A program made the position numbers and the translations under genes. Shown here piece after piece: positions 8,093 to 15,533 of a stretch of DNA of 36,076 nt. The DNA is from Clostridiaceae bacterium (lineage in GTDB: Bacteria; Bacillota; Clostridia; DSM-8532): contig JAAYNX010000240.1 in NCBI GenBank assembly GCA_012520615.1, positions 1 to 36,076 on the forward strand, read 5' to 3'. Under the pieces are notes generated by a model, which was not told the DNA's origin, did not search any database, and saw only the letters and a program-made list of their open reading frames with translations. The first letter of the stretch is position 1, and every line of letters begins with the position of its first letter.

Positions 8093-9217
8093 TTAGTTCC
8101 TTTCATATGAGCGCGATGTTTGTCCGTACCTCTCAAAAGCCAAATCTATTAGCCTAGTTATAAGATCCGAATATGAAATGCCGCTAGCCTCCCAAAGCTT
8201 TGAATACATGCTAATGCTGGTAAAGCCGGGCATGGTATTTATCTCATTTAGTATAACCTGACCCGTTTCCGTTGCAAAGAAGTCAACCCGGGAAAGGCCT
8301 GAGCAACCTAATGCTTTGAATGCTCTTACTGCATAATCTCTGACTTGCTCTGCTATATCTGAATCTATATCGGCAGGAATTATTGTATCCGATTTTCCGT
8401 CTATATATTTTGCGTTATAATCATAGAACTCGTTACTGGGTACTATTTCGCCGACTACCGAAGCAATTGGGTTTTCATTGCCTAAAACGGCACATTCTAT
8501 CTCCTTGCCCTTAATGAATTCCTCGATTAAAATCTTGGTATCATATTTAGACGCATCTTTAAGAGCCTGTTCCAACTCCTCAGGGGATCTAACCTTACTG
8601 ACACCCACCGATGAACCTGCATTTGCCGGTTTTACAAAGCATGGCCACCCCAGTTTCTCCGAAACCTGGTTTATAAGAAATGGTATAGAGCCTTCAATTT
8701 CACTTCTCATAACCTTAATATAATCTGCCTGTGGTATGCCTGCATTATTAAAAACCAATTTGGAAAATTCCTTATCCATGCCGGCTGCTGATGATAAAAT
8801 ATCGCATCCCACATACGGTACATTGGCTAGTTGAAGCAGACCTTGTACTGAGCCGTCCTCCCCATTGGGTCCGTGCAAAACAGGGAATACAACGTCTACG
8901 CCTATATTCTGATTATTTGAGTCCTTAAAGCTAACTAAATCCTCACAGGTAGGAGCACTAACTAATGATTCGCCAAGGTTGCTTATATTATTTGTTTTTA
9001 GAAGCATGCCTCTTGCCACGTGTTCCCATTCCCCGGTACCTATCAGTTTAATATCTCCCTCATATTTCAGCCATTCTCCGTTTCTTGTTATTCCAATCAT
9101 CTGCACATCAAATCGTTCCTTGTCAATGTTTTCAAGAACACATTGGGCTGAAATTCTGGAAACTTCATGTTCTGAGGACTGGCCTCCAAAAAGAACCGTA
9201 ACCTTTCTCTTATTCAT
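8093..9217 (-). CDS. ddl: D-alanine--D-alanine ligase
   Basis: This is an ATP-grasp ligase forming the D-Ala-D-Ala dipeptide for peptidoglycan precursors in the cytoplasm. Signatures visible are the N-terminal LFGGQSSEHEVS, the HGPNGEDGSVQGLL substrate loop, FVKPANAGSSVGVSKV for ATP binding, and the C-terminal RVDFF and EINTMPGFTSISMYSKLW metal/D-Ala site. At 374 residues it is the longer Ddl form. The tyrosine-containing ISMYSKLW end and surrounding sequence favour a D-Ala:D-Ala ligase, and there are no van accessory genes nearby. GGGAGG precedes the ATG. It sits ahead of DUF1934 and argS. Confidence 0.92.
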   Translation of the reverse strand: MNKRKVTVLFGGQSSEHEVSRISAQCVLENIDKERFDVQMIGITRNGEWLKYEGDIKLIGTGEWEHVARGMLLKTNNISNLGESLVSAPTCEDLVSFKDSNNQNIGVDVVFPVLHGPNGEDGSVQGLLQLANVPYVGCDILSSAAGMDKEFSKLVFNNAGIPQADYIKVMRSEIEGSIPFLINQVSEKLGWPCFVKPANAGSSVGVSKVRSPEELEQALKDASKYDTKILIEEFIKGKEIECAVLGNENPIASVVGEIVPSNEFYDYNAKYIDGKSDTIIPADIDSDIAEQVRDYAVRAFKALGCSGLSRVDFFATETGQVILNEINTMPGFTSISMYSKLWEASGISYSDLITRLIDLAFERYGQTSRSYERN

Positions 9218-9241
9218 CGGATAACCTCCCGAAACAGTTAC

Positions 9242-9265
9242 AAGGGGAGCATTTATGCTCCCCTT
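9242..9265. repeat. Perfect 10-bp inverted repeat between the GerMN gene and ddl
   Basis: AAGGGGAGCA, loop TTTA, TGCTCCCCTT: a stable hairpin on either strand in the 107-base gap between the lipoprotein gene and ddl. Neither side has a T run, so it is not a standard terminator. It may stabilise or attenuate the message. Confidence 0.6.
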
Positions 9266-9324
9266 AATTAAGTTATACTTGATACTTATTGTTCTTTCAA
9301 TAAATTATACTTTACACCATTACA

Positions 9325-10014
9325 TTATTCAAGCGGATCTTCTTCATCTAGGGTTTCAAGGATTACATCGTCATCAATTTTTTCAATCGGCGTAAGATCT
9401 GCCTCCTCGGGAAGTGCAAGCCCTACCTCTTTATTGACGATAGCATCATTTCTAGGAAAGTCACTGCTTAATGTTACATTATCCTTAAAATTCTTTGTTG
9501 TTTTGCCGTTTATTGTGATTTTAACTCTCTCAATTTCTTTCATTTCAGTAAGAGTGTTTACAACTGAATAAACTGTTAGCTCTGCAAAAACTTTTCCACC
9601 TGGATGGTTGTCAATAAATTCTTTTGTAAAATCCACAGTAGCAACCCTTTCGTTAATAGTAACGGGGGATCTTAGTGTGGTTCCCTCTGCAATTAGAGGA
9701 GTAAGCCCTTCTGCTTTTGGTCCCTTAATCAGTTCTTTCATCATAACTGAAGCAAGCGTCTCCGCACCTTTTTTTGCTTCCTTGATGTCAACATAACGAA
9801 TTTCCTTTATCAGCTTGGTTTTTTGTTCATCGCCAAAATATAGGACCACCGGCACTTTTTCATTGAGTACAGCCGCTTCTTCTTCATCAATTGTCAGGCT
9901 GCTTGTGGGGGTAAGATCATCTTCCATAGCGTCTCCATTAGTTTTAGCGGAGCCGCAGGAACACAACATAAGCGCCAAAATCATTATAACAGCTATAACT
10001 CTAAATTTTTTCAT
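9325..10014 (-). CDS. GerMN-domain lipoprotein
   Basis: This is a predicted membrane-anchored lipoprotein of 229 residues. The signal peptide MKKFRVIAVIMILALMLCSC ends in a lipobox (L-C-S-C) with Cys20 as the likely lipidated residue. An acidic linker leads to a single GerMN domain (about residues 50-175, with VVLYFGD, the LIKGP-containing helix, VDFTKEF and VVNTLTEMKEIERVKITINGK). GerM proteins with this domain act in sporulation and germination in Bacillus; single-domain copies in clostridia are common and mostly unstudied. The start is the ATG at 10014, because the upstream in-frame GTG lies within its ribosome binding site (GAGGTG). The tail is acidic and low-complexity. Confidence 0.8.
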   Translation of the reverse strand: MKKFRVIAVIMILALMLCSCGSAKTNGDAMEDDLTPTSSLTIDEEEAAVLNEKVPVVLYFGDEQKTKLIKEIRYVDIKEAKKGAETLASVMMKELIKGPKAEGLTPLIAEGTTLRSPVTINERVATVDFTKEFIDNHPGGKVFAELTVYSVVNTLTEMKEIERVKITINGKTTKNFKDNVTLSSDFPRNDAIVNKEVGLALPEEADLTPIEKIDDDVILETLDEEDPLE

Positions 10015-10062
10015 AATGCACACCTCATGTCTGAATCCATTTTTATATCTATGAACATAACT

Positions 10063-10094
10063 ATTCTTTTATTCTTTTAATCTTTTAATCTTTG
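10063..10094. repeat. Four tandem 8-bp units upstream of the GerMN gene
   Basis: The units read ATTCTTTT, ATTCTTTT, AATCTTTT, AATCTTTG. They lie about 50 bases upstream of the GerMN lipoprotein start and about 30 bases before the promoter of the divergent HTH gene. Confidence 0.5.
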
Positions 10095-10123
10095 TTATTG
10101 TAATATTGTTTTTATAGTTTTAC

Positions 10124-10152
10124 TTTACAAAACAAAGCGATTGATGTAATAT
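10124..10152 (+). promoter_or_regulatory. Promoter for the small HTH gene
   Basis: TTTACA at 10124-10129, 17 bases, then TAATAT at 10147-10152. It gives a leader of about 50 bases to the ATG at 10209. Confidence 0.5.
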
Positions 10153-10208
10153 TATACATAATTTAACATAATAAATTATAGAAATTAAATGAAATGGAGA
10201 TAAAAGTC

Positions 10209-10424
10209 ATGAATAATAGGTTGAACAGAGAGAAAATCAAAGAACTTATGAACACACGGTGTATGGGAAACTATAATCAATTTAGCAGAGAGTTAGGTGT
10301 AGACCCAGCTCACCTTTATAGATTCTTAAACACCGGTGTAGGTGGAGGAAAGAAAATTATATTCAGTTTAATGAATTATTGCGAAAGAAATAAGTTGGAT
10401 TACAAAAAATATATCGATTTATAG
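10209..10424 (+). CDS. Small XRE-like helix-turn-helix protein
   Basis: This 71-residue protein consists of little more than a helix-turn-helix: YNQFSRELGVDPAHLYRFLN (about residues 22-41) reads as the HTH, followed by a glycine turn (GVGGGKK) and a closing helix with KLDYKKYIDL. It should bind DNA, probably as a dimer, as a repressor-like regulator. The frame is open from 10194, but GGAGAT at 10196-10201 is the ribosome binding site for the ATG at 10209. It is transcribed on its own between the lipoprotein gene and the flavoenzyme gene. The target is unknown; its own promoter or the divergent lipoprotein promoter are the natural candidates. Confidence 0.7.
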   Translation: MNNRLNREKIKELMNTRCMGNYNQFSRELGVDPAHLYRFLNTGVGGGKKIIFSLMNYCERNKLDYKKYIDL

Positions 10425-10496
10425 TTGTTTTTTGTGATATTGACCACAACATCTTGCACTAAATTAAAAAAAATAATCAATAAATTTTTTGTTGTT

Positions 10497-10525
10497 TTTA
10501 CGCTTATAAAAGAAGTTTGTATTAT
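10497..10525 (+). promoter_or_regulatory. Promoter-like sequence with no gene behind it
   Basis: TTTACG at 10497-10502, 17 bases, TATTAT at 10520-10525. No CDS follows on the plus strand in the 287-base gap 10425-10711; the next plus-strand signal is the hairpin at 10703. It could start a small RNA, but AT-rich DNA produces such matches by chance. Confidence 0.3.
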
Positions 10526-10702
10526 TTATAATAATAACATAAACAGTAACAGATAAAAAAGAATCACAGTAATTAATGCAGACTATTTTGAAAACTAAAT
10601 GCAGTAAACAACGTAGTAGAATATGCCCCTATATTGCCCCCTTTTTCGCTCCTTATGGAGCGGCAAATTATTAAAATTTATATAGATTCCTCCTTTATCT
10701 AG

Positions 10703-10733
10703 AAGACGGGTTTACCCGTCTTTTCCCGTTTTT
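10703..10733 (+). terminator. Terminator-like hairpin overlapping the 3' end of the flavoenzyme gene
   Basis: AAGACGGG, loop TTTA, CCCGTCTT is a perfect 8-bp stem. On the plus strand it runs into TTTTCCCGTTTTT; on the minus strand it contains the flavoenzyme stop codon and lacks a clear T run. The plus-strand reading is therefore the better terminator. Confidence 0.35.
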
Positions 10734-11599
10734 CTGACATAATCAATCATTTGTCTTGAAGCAATAGCCCCCTGCCCCACGGCCACCGAGATCTGCTTGA
10801 ATACACCAGTACAGTCTCCCGCCGCAAATAAACCAGGAATATTAGTTTCCATTTTATCATTTACTGTTATGCTTTTACCTTCTGTGGCAATTCCCATTTT
10901 TAGTGCGAAACTGGTAGAGGAAGCACTTCCGTATGCTACAAAAAGCCCCTGTACAAGTTCTTTACTACCATCGGCAAAAACAATCTCTTCTATTTTTTCC
11001 TGCCCTTGAATCTCTGCGATTTTCGCCGTATTCACCTTGAATTTGGATAAACTCTCATTTAGGTTTTCTGAAATATTCAAAGGCATATTATTTGTATATA
11101 TGGTTATATCCTGCGTGAATGCCGCCAGCTCATTTGCCTCGTGAATGGCAAAATCAGTGTAACCCAGCACCCCGACTTTTTTATTGCGATAAAAAAAGCC
11201 GTCGCAAGTTGTACAATAACTGACACCACTACCCTCAAACTTATCAATGTTTTTTACCGGAACCCTCACAACCGGAGCCCCTGTGGCCAATAGTACAGTT
11301 GTTGCTTCATATTCACCGTTTACGCTGATTACTCTAAACTTTTCGGTCTTTTCTATACTGACAACTTCATCATCCACAATTTGCGCTCCCAGCCTGAGTG
11401 CCTGCTTCAATCCTGTATCTAGCAGTTCTTTACCTCCTATGGGATTCTCGAAACCATAATAGTTCTCTATTTTATCAGCCTTTAACAGCATGCTGTCGGA
11501 CTTTCCGATAACCAAAGTCTTTAGATTTGCCCTGGTGGTATAAATGGCACAAGATATACCTGCAGGTCCTTTGCCTATAACTATTACATCATATATCAT
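10712..11599 (-). CDS. Thioredoxin-reductase-like flavoprotein lacking NADPH-binding motifs
   Basis: This 295-residue FAD enzyme has the fold of low-molecular-weight thioredoxin reductase. The FAD-binding GKGPAG is at residues 9-14, the redox-active CTTC at 129-132 and the second FAD motif GLFAAGDCTG near the C-terminus. The pyridine-nucleotide site is abnormal: where thioredoxin reductases have GGGxSA this protein has LGYTDFA (145-151), and the HRR motif that holds the NADPH 2'-phosphate is replaced by YTNN (168-171). Such losses are known in ferredoxin- or flavin-dependent clostridial thioredoxin reductases and related disulfide oxidoreductases, so the electron donor is probably not NADPH. 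AAGGAG precedes the ATG. No thioredoxin gene is adjacent. Confidence 0.8.
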   Translation of the reverse strand: MIYDVIVIGKGPAGISCAIYTTRANLKTLVIGKSDSMLLKADKIENYYGFENPIGGKELLDTGLKQALRLGAQIVDDEVVSIEKTEKFRVISVNGEYEATTVLLATGAPVVRVPVKNIDKFEGSGVSYCTTCDGFFYRNKKVGVLGYTDFAIHEANELAAFTQDITIYTNNMPLNISENLNESLSKFKVNTAKIAEIQGQEKIEEIVFADGSKELVQGLFVAYGSASSTSFALKMGIATEGKSITVNDKMETNIPGLFAAGDCTGVFKQISVAVGQGAIASRQMIDYVRKTGKDG

Positions 11600-11770
11600 A
11601 GTTCAATTCTCCTTTCCGCATATTTAACTATTACCCATTATATCAAGAATAATTTATCATATTATCTAATTATAATCTTTATTTCGTTATATGATAATAT
11701 TTTAATATCGTCCCGAAAATTTAATTACGAATTGTATAGTAGCAATAGCTTTTTACTGATTCTTTTGATA

Positions 11771-11799
11771 TAGACTTTATTTAAATTGTTTTATATTAT
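11771..11799 (+). promoter_or_regulatory. Promoter for the lactate-permease-family gene
   Basis: TAGACT at 11771-11776, 17-base spacer, TATTAT at 11794-11799, about 73 bases before the ATG. The rest of the divergent gap 11600-11770 is AT-rich, with a TATAAT on the minus strand that may serve the flavoenzyme gene but has no good -35. Confidence 0.45.
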
Positions 11800-11872
11800 A
11801 GAATGTGAAGTTGTAATATGTAGTTAGGTAGCATTGAGTAATTCATTTTAAGTATGGAAGGATGGTAGCATT

Positions 11873-13471
11873 ATGAACACGCTAGGTGCAAGCTTACTCA
11901 CACTCTTACCCATTATTGTTATTCTTGTCATGTTAATTGTCTTAAAAAAGCCCGCAGATATCAGTGGTATCACAGGATGGTTTATACTTTCCCTGGTGGC
12001 GATTATTTTCTTTCAAACCTCTTTTGAGGTAGTTATTCGTTCAACCCTTGCGGGATTTATTAAATCTTTTTCTGTATCCCTCATTGTAGCAACTTCCCTT
12101 TTTCAGATGGCTTACATGGAGAAAACAGGCGCCTTAAAAAGAATTATAATTTTTATTAAGACGCTGGCCTCAGATAATAGGGCAGTTCAAATAATGATGA
12201 TTAATATAGGATTCGGGACACTTATGGTTGCAGTGGGAGCGACTCCGGTTTCTTTGCTTCCGCCTATTTTAATGGCAATGGGATACAGTACATATGTTTC
12301 CATTGCGCTGCCTGCCATAGGCTATGATTCCCTTTGCACCTACGCACTTTTAGGGGCTCCAATAGTTGTTTTTGTAGACCTTGCCAATAACTTTCTGGGA
12401 GCAGGAAACGAAATCACTCTGGCACAAGCCGGAAGTGTTTTCTATATGTTCCTTCCCATTGTATCGGTTCTTATAGGTTTTTGTATGCTATGGATAGTCG
12501 ATAAATGGAAGGGCATCAAAGAGGGATGGCTTCCCTGTACTGTTACAGGAATTGTAATAGCTGTTGTGGCTTACTTTACCAACAAGGTTGAGAACTTAGT
12601 GGTTTTAACCGGCATTATATGCGGTATCGCTGTTATTATTGCCATGGTTATATATCTTATTGTAACTGGAAAGAAGGTTATTGATAAGAGCCGTCTTTCT
12701 GCTGAGGAACTGGCTTATGAAAAGGAATATCCCCTATGGAAGGCGCTTATGCCTTGGATTATACTGATAGCGGTTATTCTGGCTTTAAATATTCCAAAGC
12801 CTTTATTTGATTTGCTATACCGAAAACTAACAATGCCAATTATGGGCATTGCAGCAAACGGTTCACCTATTGCTACCCGGGCATTGTGGAACGCATATAC
12901 TTGGATTTTTGTAAGCGTTATACTTGCTATTCCATTCATGAGACCCACAAAAAATCAGCTAAAAGAAACAATCAAGGTATGGTGGAAACGAGCGCCCCGC
13001 CCTGTTTTCTCGGCTGCAATATTTTTTGCTGTGGGCGAGGTAATGAATATGTCCGGTTATAGCATGGCAGAAAATAAATTCGTTACTTCAAGTATGGTAA
13101 CTGTATTAGCTGATGCATCTGCAAGTTTATTCCGAAATGCTTACGGAGCCGTGGTTTCCTTTATAGGACTTTTTGGCGGTTTTCTTACAGGTAGCGAAGC
13201 TTCCACCATAGCAATGTTTTCTAAATTTACAATGACAACTGCTACTGGCCTTGGATGGGGGCTTGATGGTCTATTAATAGCCACAGCCGGCTTAGCATTC
13301 GGCGGGGGACTTGCCAGCATAATTTCTCCGGCCAAACTTCAGAATGCCGCAGCCTCAATTGACAAGCTAGGTGAGGAAAATAAGGTAATCCGTGTTGCCT
13401 TTGTATTCGCACTTATACTCACAGCGGTTACATCATTATTTGTGTTATTTCTTTTAAATAATGTTCGTTAA
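11873..13471 (+). CDS. L-lactate permease family (LctP) transporter
   Basis: This 532-residue integral membrane protein has about 12-14 hydrophobic segments. It matches the LctP family of lactate/glycolate:H+ symporters in length and in the conserved N-terminal region FIKSFSVSLIVATSLFQMAYMEKTGALKRI (residues about 63-92), the GATPVSLLPPILMAMGY loop and the ion-transporter-like FGGFLTGSEAST and GGGLASIISPAKLQNAAAS segments near the C-terminus. It should move a short 2-hydroxy acid with protons across the cytoplasmic membrane. No lactate dehydrogenase or electron-transfer flavoprotein is next to it, so the substrate is not confirmed by context. GGAAGGATGG precedes the start. Confidence 0.8.
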   Translation: MNTLGASLLTLLPIIVILVMLIVLKKPADISGITGWFILSLVAIIFFQTSFEVVIRSTLAGFIKSFSVSLIVATSLFQMAYMEKTGALKRIIIFIKTLASDNRAVQIMMINIGFGTLMVAVGATPVSLLPPILMAMGYSTYVSIALPAIGYDSLCTYALLGAPIVVFVDLANNFLGAGNEITLAQAGSVFYMFLPIVSVLIGFCMLWIVDKWKGIKEGWLPCTVTGIVIAVVAYFTNKVENLVVLTGIICGIAVIIAMVIYLIVTGKKVIDKSRLSAEELAYEKEYPLWKALMPWIILIAVILALNIPKPLFDLLYRKLTMPIMGIAANGSPIATRALWNAYTWIFVSVILAIPFMRPTKNQLKETIKVWWKRAPRPVFSAAIFFAVGEVMNMSGYSMAENKFVTSSMVTVLADASASLFRNAYGAVVSFIGLFGGFLTGSEASTIAMFSKFTMTTATGLGWGLDGLLIATAGLAFGGGLASIISPAKLQNAAASIDKLGEENKVIRVAFVFALILTAVTSLFVLFLLNNVR

Positions 13472-13551
13472 TATAGATTGTAGTATGTTTAGGCTCTTGC
13501 GGACGCTATAACACCATTATGTAAACAAATTGCCTAACGATTGTCTGTTTT

Positions 13552-14553
13552 TTACGGGCGACAGAACGAACAGGGATGATACCCGTTAGCAGCCGCTTCA
13601 TAAGCATCAGAAAAGTAAATTATACTATCAGCATTAAATGCGGCATCAAGACTAATATTGGTTTGAAAATGCTCGCAATTATTGCGGCAATAATATAAAA
13701 TGCCCTGATATGCATATCCTGTTATCGGGGCTTTTCTTATTACTCTTGCACCACCTAAAGCATAGTGCCTATAATTCTTTCCTGAAAGGGTAGGAAACCC
13801 CTGTGCAAATACCAGTATACCCTCATCTATTAGTGCTCTTTTCCAATCGGCATCATCTATTGACGGAAATTCAAGCTTTGTGGAGATGCTTCTTCCCAAT
13901 GCCCACTGATTGTGGTAATTCATATATTCCATGATTTCATCTTGAACAGAGTTTTTAATAGCTGATATGCGTAAATCTTCAAAGGATTGCCTAGTTCCAA
14001 AGTGCGGAATAATGTCTTTAAACTCACCATATTCACCTTGGGAGAGAACCTGATTAGTCATATCGAAAATATATACTTCATCGTTTAGAGTATAACGGAT
14101 GCTGTATCTATCTGATATAGTCGCACCGATATAATGTTTCAAAGGAAACCAGACATGCTTTATCTCAGTTTGCCCATGTGTGTTCTTATATTCATCAAGA
14201 GCATATAGCGAAAATCCCTCACTTTCCAAAAAGGCCATAACCGGTATACAGGCATCAACTCTTGCCATTGAAGAGGAATTACCATTAACATTAAAAGCAT
14301 GATATATTGAATTAAAAAATGCTTGGGCTGCAATTTCTTTGATATCCGTAATGTTTACATCGCTTGTATACGCAAACCCCGATCCTTTGTTGGATAGAAT
14401 AAATGCTGCATCCTGTATTGCATTGTCTATAGCATTATCATAATAATATCGCAGTCTTTGTTCTTGTATGGCGGTCTCAGATTCCTGCCCGCTTATAAAA
14501 ATAAAAGGTGAGATTATTATTACGAAAATAATTGCAAAGCTAGTAAGCTTCAT
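13552..14553 (-). CDS. Membrane-anchored pilus-locus protein with C-terminal Ada-like Cys4 module
   Basis: This 333-residue protein is the last gene of the Tad-like locus. An N-terminal hydrophobic segment (residues about 4-21) is followed by an amphipathic helix (RLRYYYDNAIDNAIQDAAF) reminiscent of pseudopilin stalks, then a large extracellular part of unknown fold. The C-terminal 47 residues carry C289-x3-C293 and C328-x2-C331, with YFSDAYEAAANGYHPCSFC just before the end. That closely resembles the zinc module of Ada (FxxxxxAxxxGxRPCxRC) and the similar modules on secreted nucleases. The start overlaps the preceding gene by 14 bases, with GGAGGG in front. I infer an extracytoplasmic, metal-binding pilus-associated or tip protein. 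Confidence 0.65.
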   Translation of the reverse strand: MKLTSFAIIFVIIISPFIFISGQESETAIQEQRLRYYYDNAIDNAIQDAAFILSNKGSGFAYTSDVNITDIKEIAAQAFFNSIYHAFNVNGNSSSMARVDACIPVMAFLESEGFSLYALDEYKNTHGQTEIKHVWFPLKHYIGATISDRYSIRYTLNDEVYIFDMTNQVLSQGEYGEFKDIIPHFGTRQSFEDLRISAIKNSVQDEIMEYMNYHNQWALGRSISTKLEFPSIDDADWKRALIDEGILVFAQGFPTLSGKNYRHYALGGARVIRKAPITGYAYQGILYYCRNNCEHFQTNISLDAAFNADSIIYFSDAYEAAANGYHPCSFCRP

Positions 14554-15094
14554 TTCTTACCATCCCTCCAGAACGCACAAAAATGCTTGGGCTATTGGTA
14601 TCTCTAAAAAGTATCATGTCACGAATAGCTGTTGCCATTGTTTTTCCTTTGTTTTGAACCTCAACAAAAAGAAGGTCCCCCATTCCCATCTCATAACGGC
14701 GAGATTTATCATGTACCGATAGCGTAGAATTGTCTGGATATAAAACACCTAAAATGTCATATTCGCCATAGTTAACATGAGTTATCTCATATTCACCGGT
14801 GAAAGTTAATACTCCGCTTACCTGTTTGTATACCGGGCTTACAGACCTATTTATATGGGACATCTTAATACTATAAGTGTTCCCGGTTGATTCTATTCTG
14901 TCTGTAAACTCAGAGTACATTTCCGGTGTTATGTATCCTGTGTCCCTGCAAGCATCAACAAACCTATTACACTCTGCCAGTACGATATTGTAGGCGATAT
15001 CATCCTGCTTATCTAAAACAGTCATCAAAGGGAACAGAAACATCAATACTGCACACAGCATAAAGGCCAGTACTTTCCAAATAGCTTTATCCAT
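14540..15094 (-). CDS. Bitopic pilin-like / TadE-like protein of the Tad-like locus
   Basis: This 184-residue protein has one N-terminal membrane segment (about residues 6-27, KVLAFMLCAVLMFLFPLMTVL) and a soluble outside part. Residues 31-80 (DDIAYNIVLAECNRFVDACRDTGYITPEMYSEFTDRIESTGNTYSI) form a helical region like those next to the membrane helix in TadE-type minor pilins; the C-terminal half is beta-rich. AAGGAG lies 5 bases before the ATG, and it is translated in tandem with its neighbours. No known domain is recognised, and the pilin-like call rests on topology and context. Confidence 0.55.
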   Translation of the reverse strand: MDKAIWKVLAFMLCAVLMFLFPLMTVLDKQDDIAYNIVLAECNRFVDACRDTGYITPEMYSEFTDRIESTGNTYSIKMSHINRSVSPVYKQVSGVLTFTGEYEITHVNYGEYDILGVLYPDNSTLSVHDKSRRYEMGMGDLLFVEVQNKGKTMATAIRDMILFRDTNSPSIFVRSGGMVRNEAY

Positions 15095-15107
15095 GCCTAC
15101 TCCTTGC

Positions 15108-15530
15108 CTATCTAAGGGTATATTGGATTCTTTTTATTTTTCCGGAACAATCCTTTTCAATTTCGACATCGTAGAATGATTCAGCATGTATTTGTGATAT
15201 ATCGATATCCATCGCATCTGTGCCGGAAATTAATATTTCAGCGGAATATGGGGATGAAGATGAAATGGAGCCGGAATATAAATTATAAGGGTTATCATTT
15301 TCCTCCCGTTCTTTTGCTTGGAGAATCTGGTGTATAACCTCCGAGCCTGTTATTTGGGAACACGCTTTTCCTTCTATGAGCATGACTGTTTTATCTTCTC
15401 CTAAAACGGTATTATGCTTTTTTATATAATCCTGAAACATATTATAACTGTCAAAGAAAAACACAAAAGCTATTACCAATAAAAGCACTCCCACTCCTGT
15501 GTATAGTATTCTTTCAATTTTGCTATTCAT
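15108..15530 (-). CDS. Small bitopic protein of the Tad-like locus
   Basis: This 140-residue protein has a single membrane helix (residues about 8-27) and a periplasm-equivalent domain. Residues 61-69 (TGSEVIHQI) match a motif in the next upstream gene product (KGDDVLSAL at 64-72 there), suggesting the two are distant paralogues that share a fold. Its AAAGGA ribosome binding site lies within the last codons of the upstream gene, and only three bases separate the two frames. Function is unknown; the context suggests a pilus or secretion-channel subunit. Confidence 0.55.
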   Translation of the reverse strand: MNSKIERILYTGVGVLLLVIAFVFFFDSYNMFQDYIKKHNTVLGEDKTVMLIEGKACSQITGSEVIHQILQAKEREENDNPYNLYSGSISSSSPYSAEILISGTDAMDIDISQIHAESFYDVEIEKDCSGKIKRIQYTLR

Positions 15531-15533
15531 AAA

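Noticed and set aside
8093-9217. Vancomycin-resistance type D-Ala-D-Lac ligase
   Set aside because: No vanH, vanX or sensor genes nearby, and the gene lies in a housekeeping cluster with argS.
13487-13550. TTAGGC/GCCTAA inverted repeat followed by TTTTTT after the lactate permease gene
   Set aside because: The stem is only 6 bp, the loop is about 37 bases and the T run is displaced; too weak to call a terminator.
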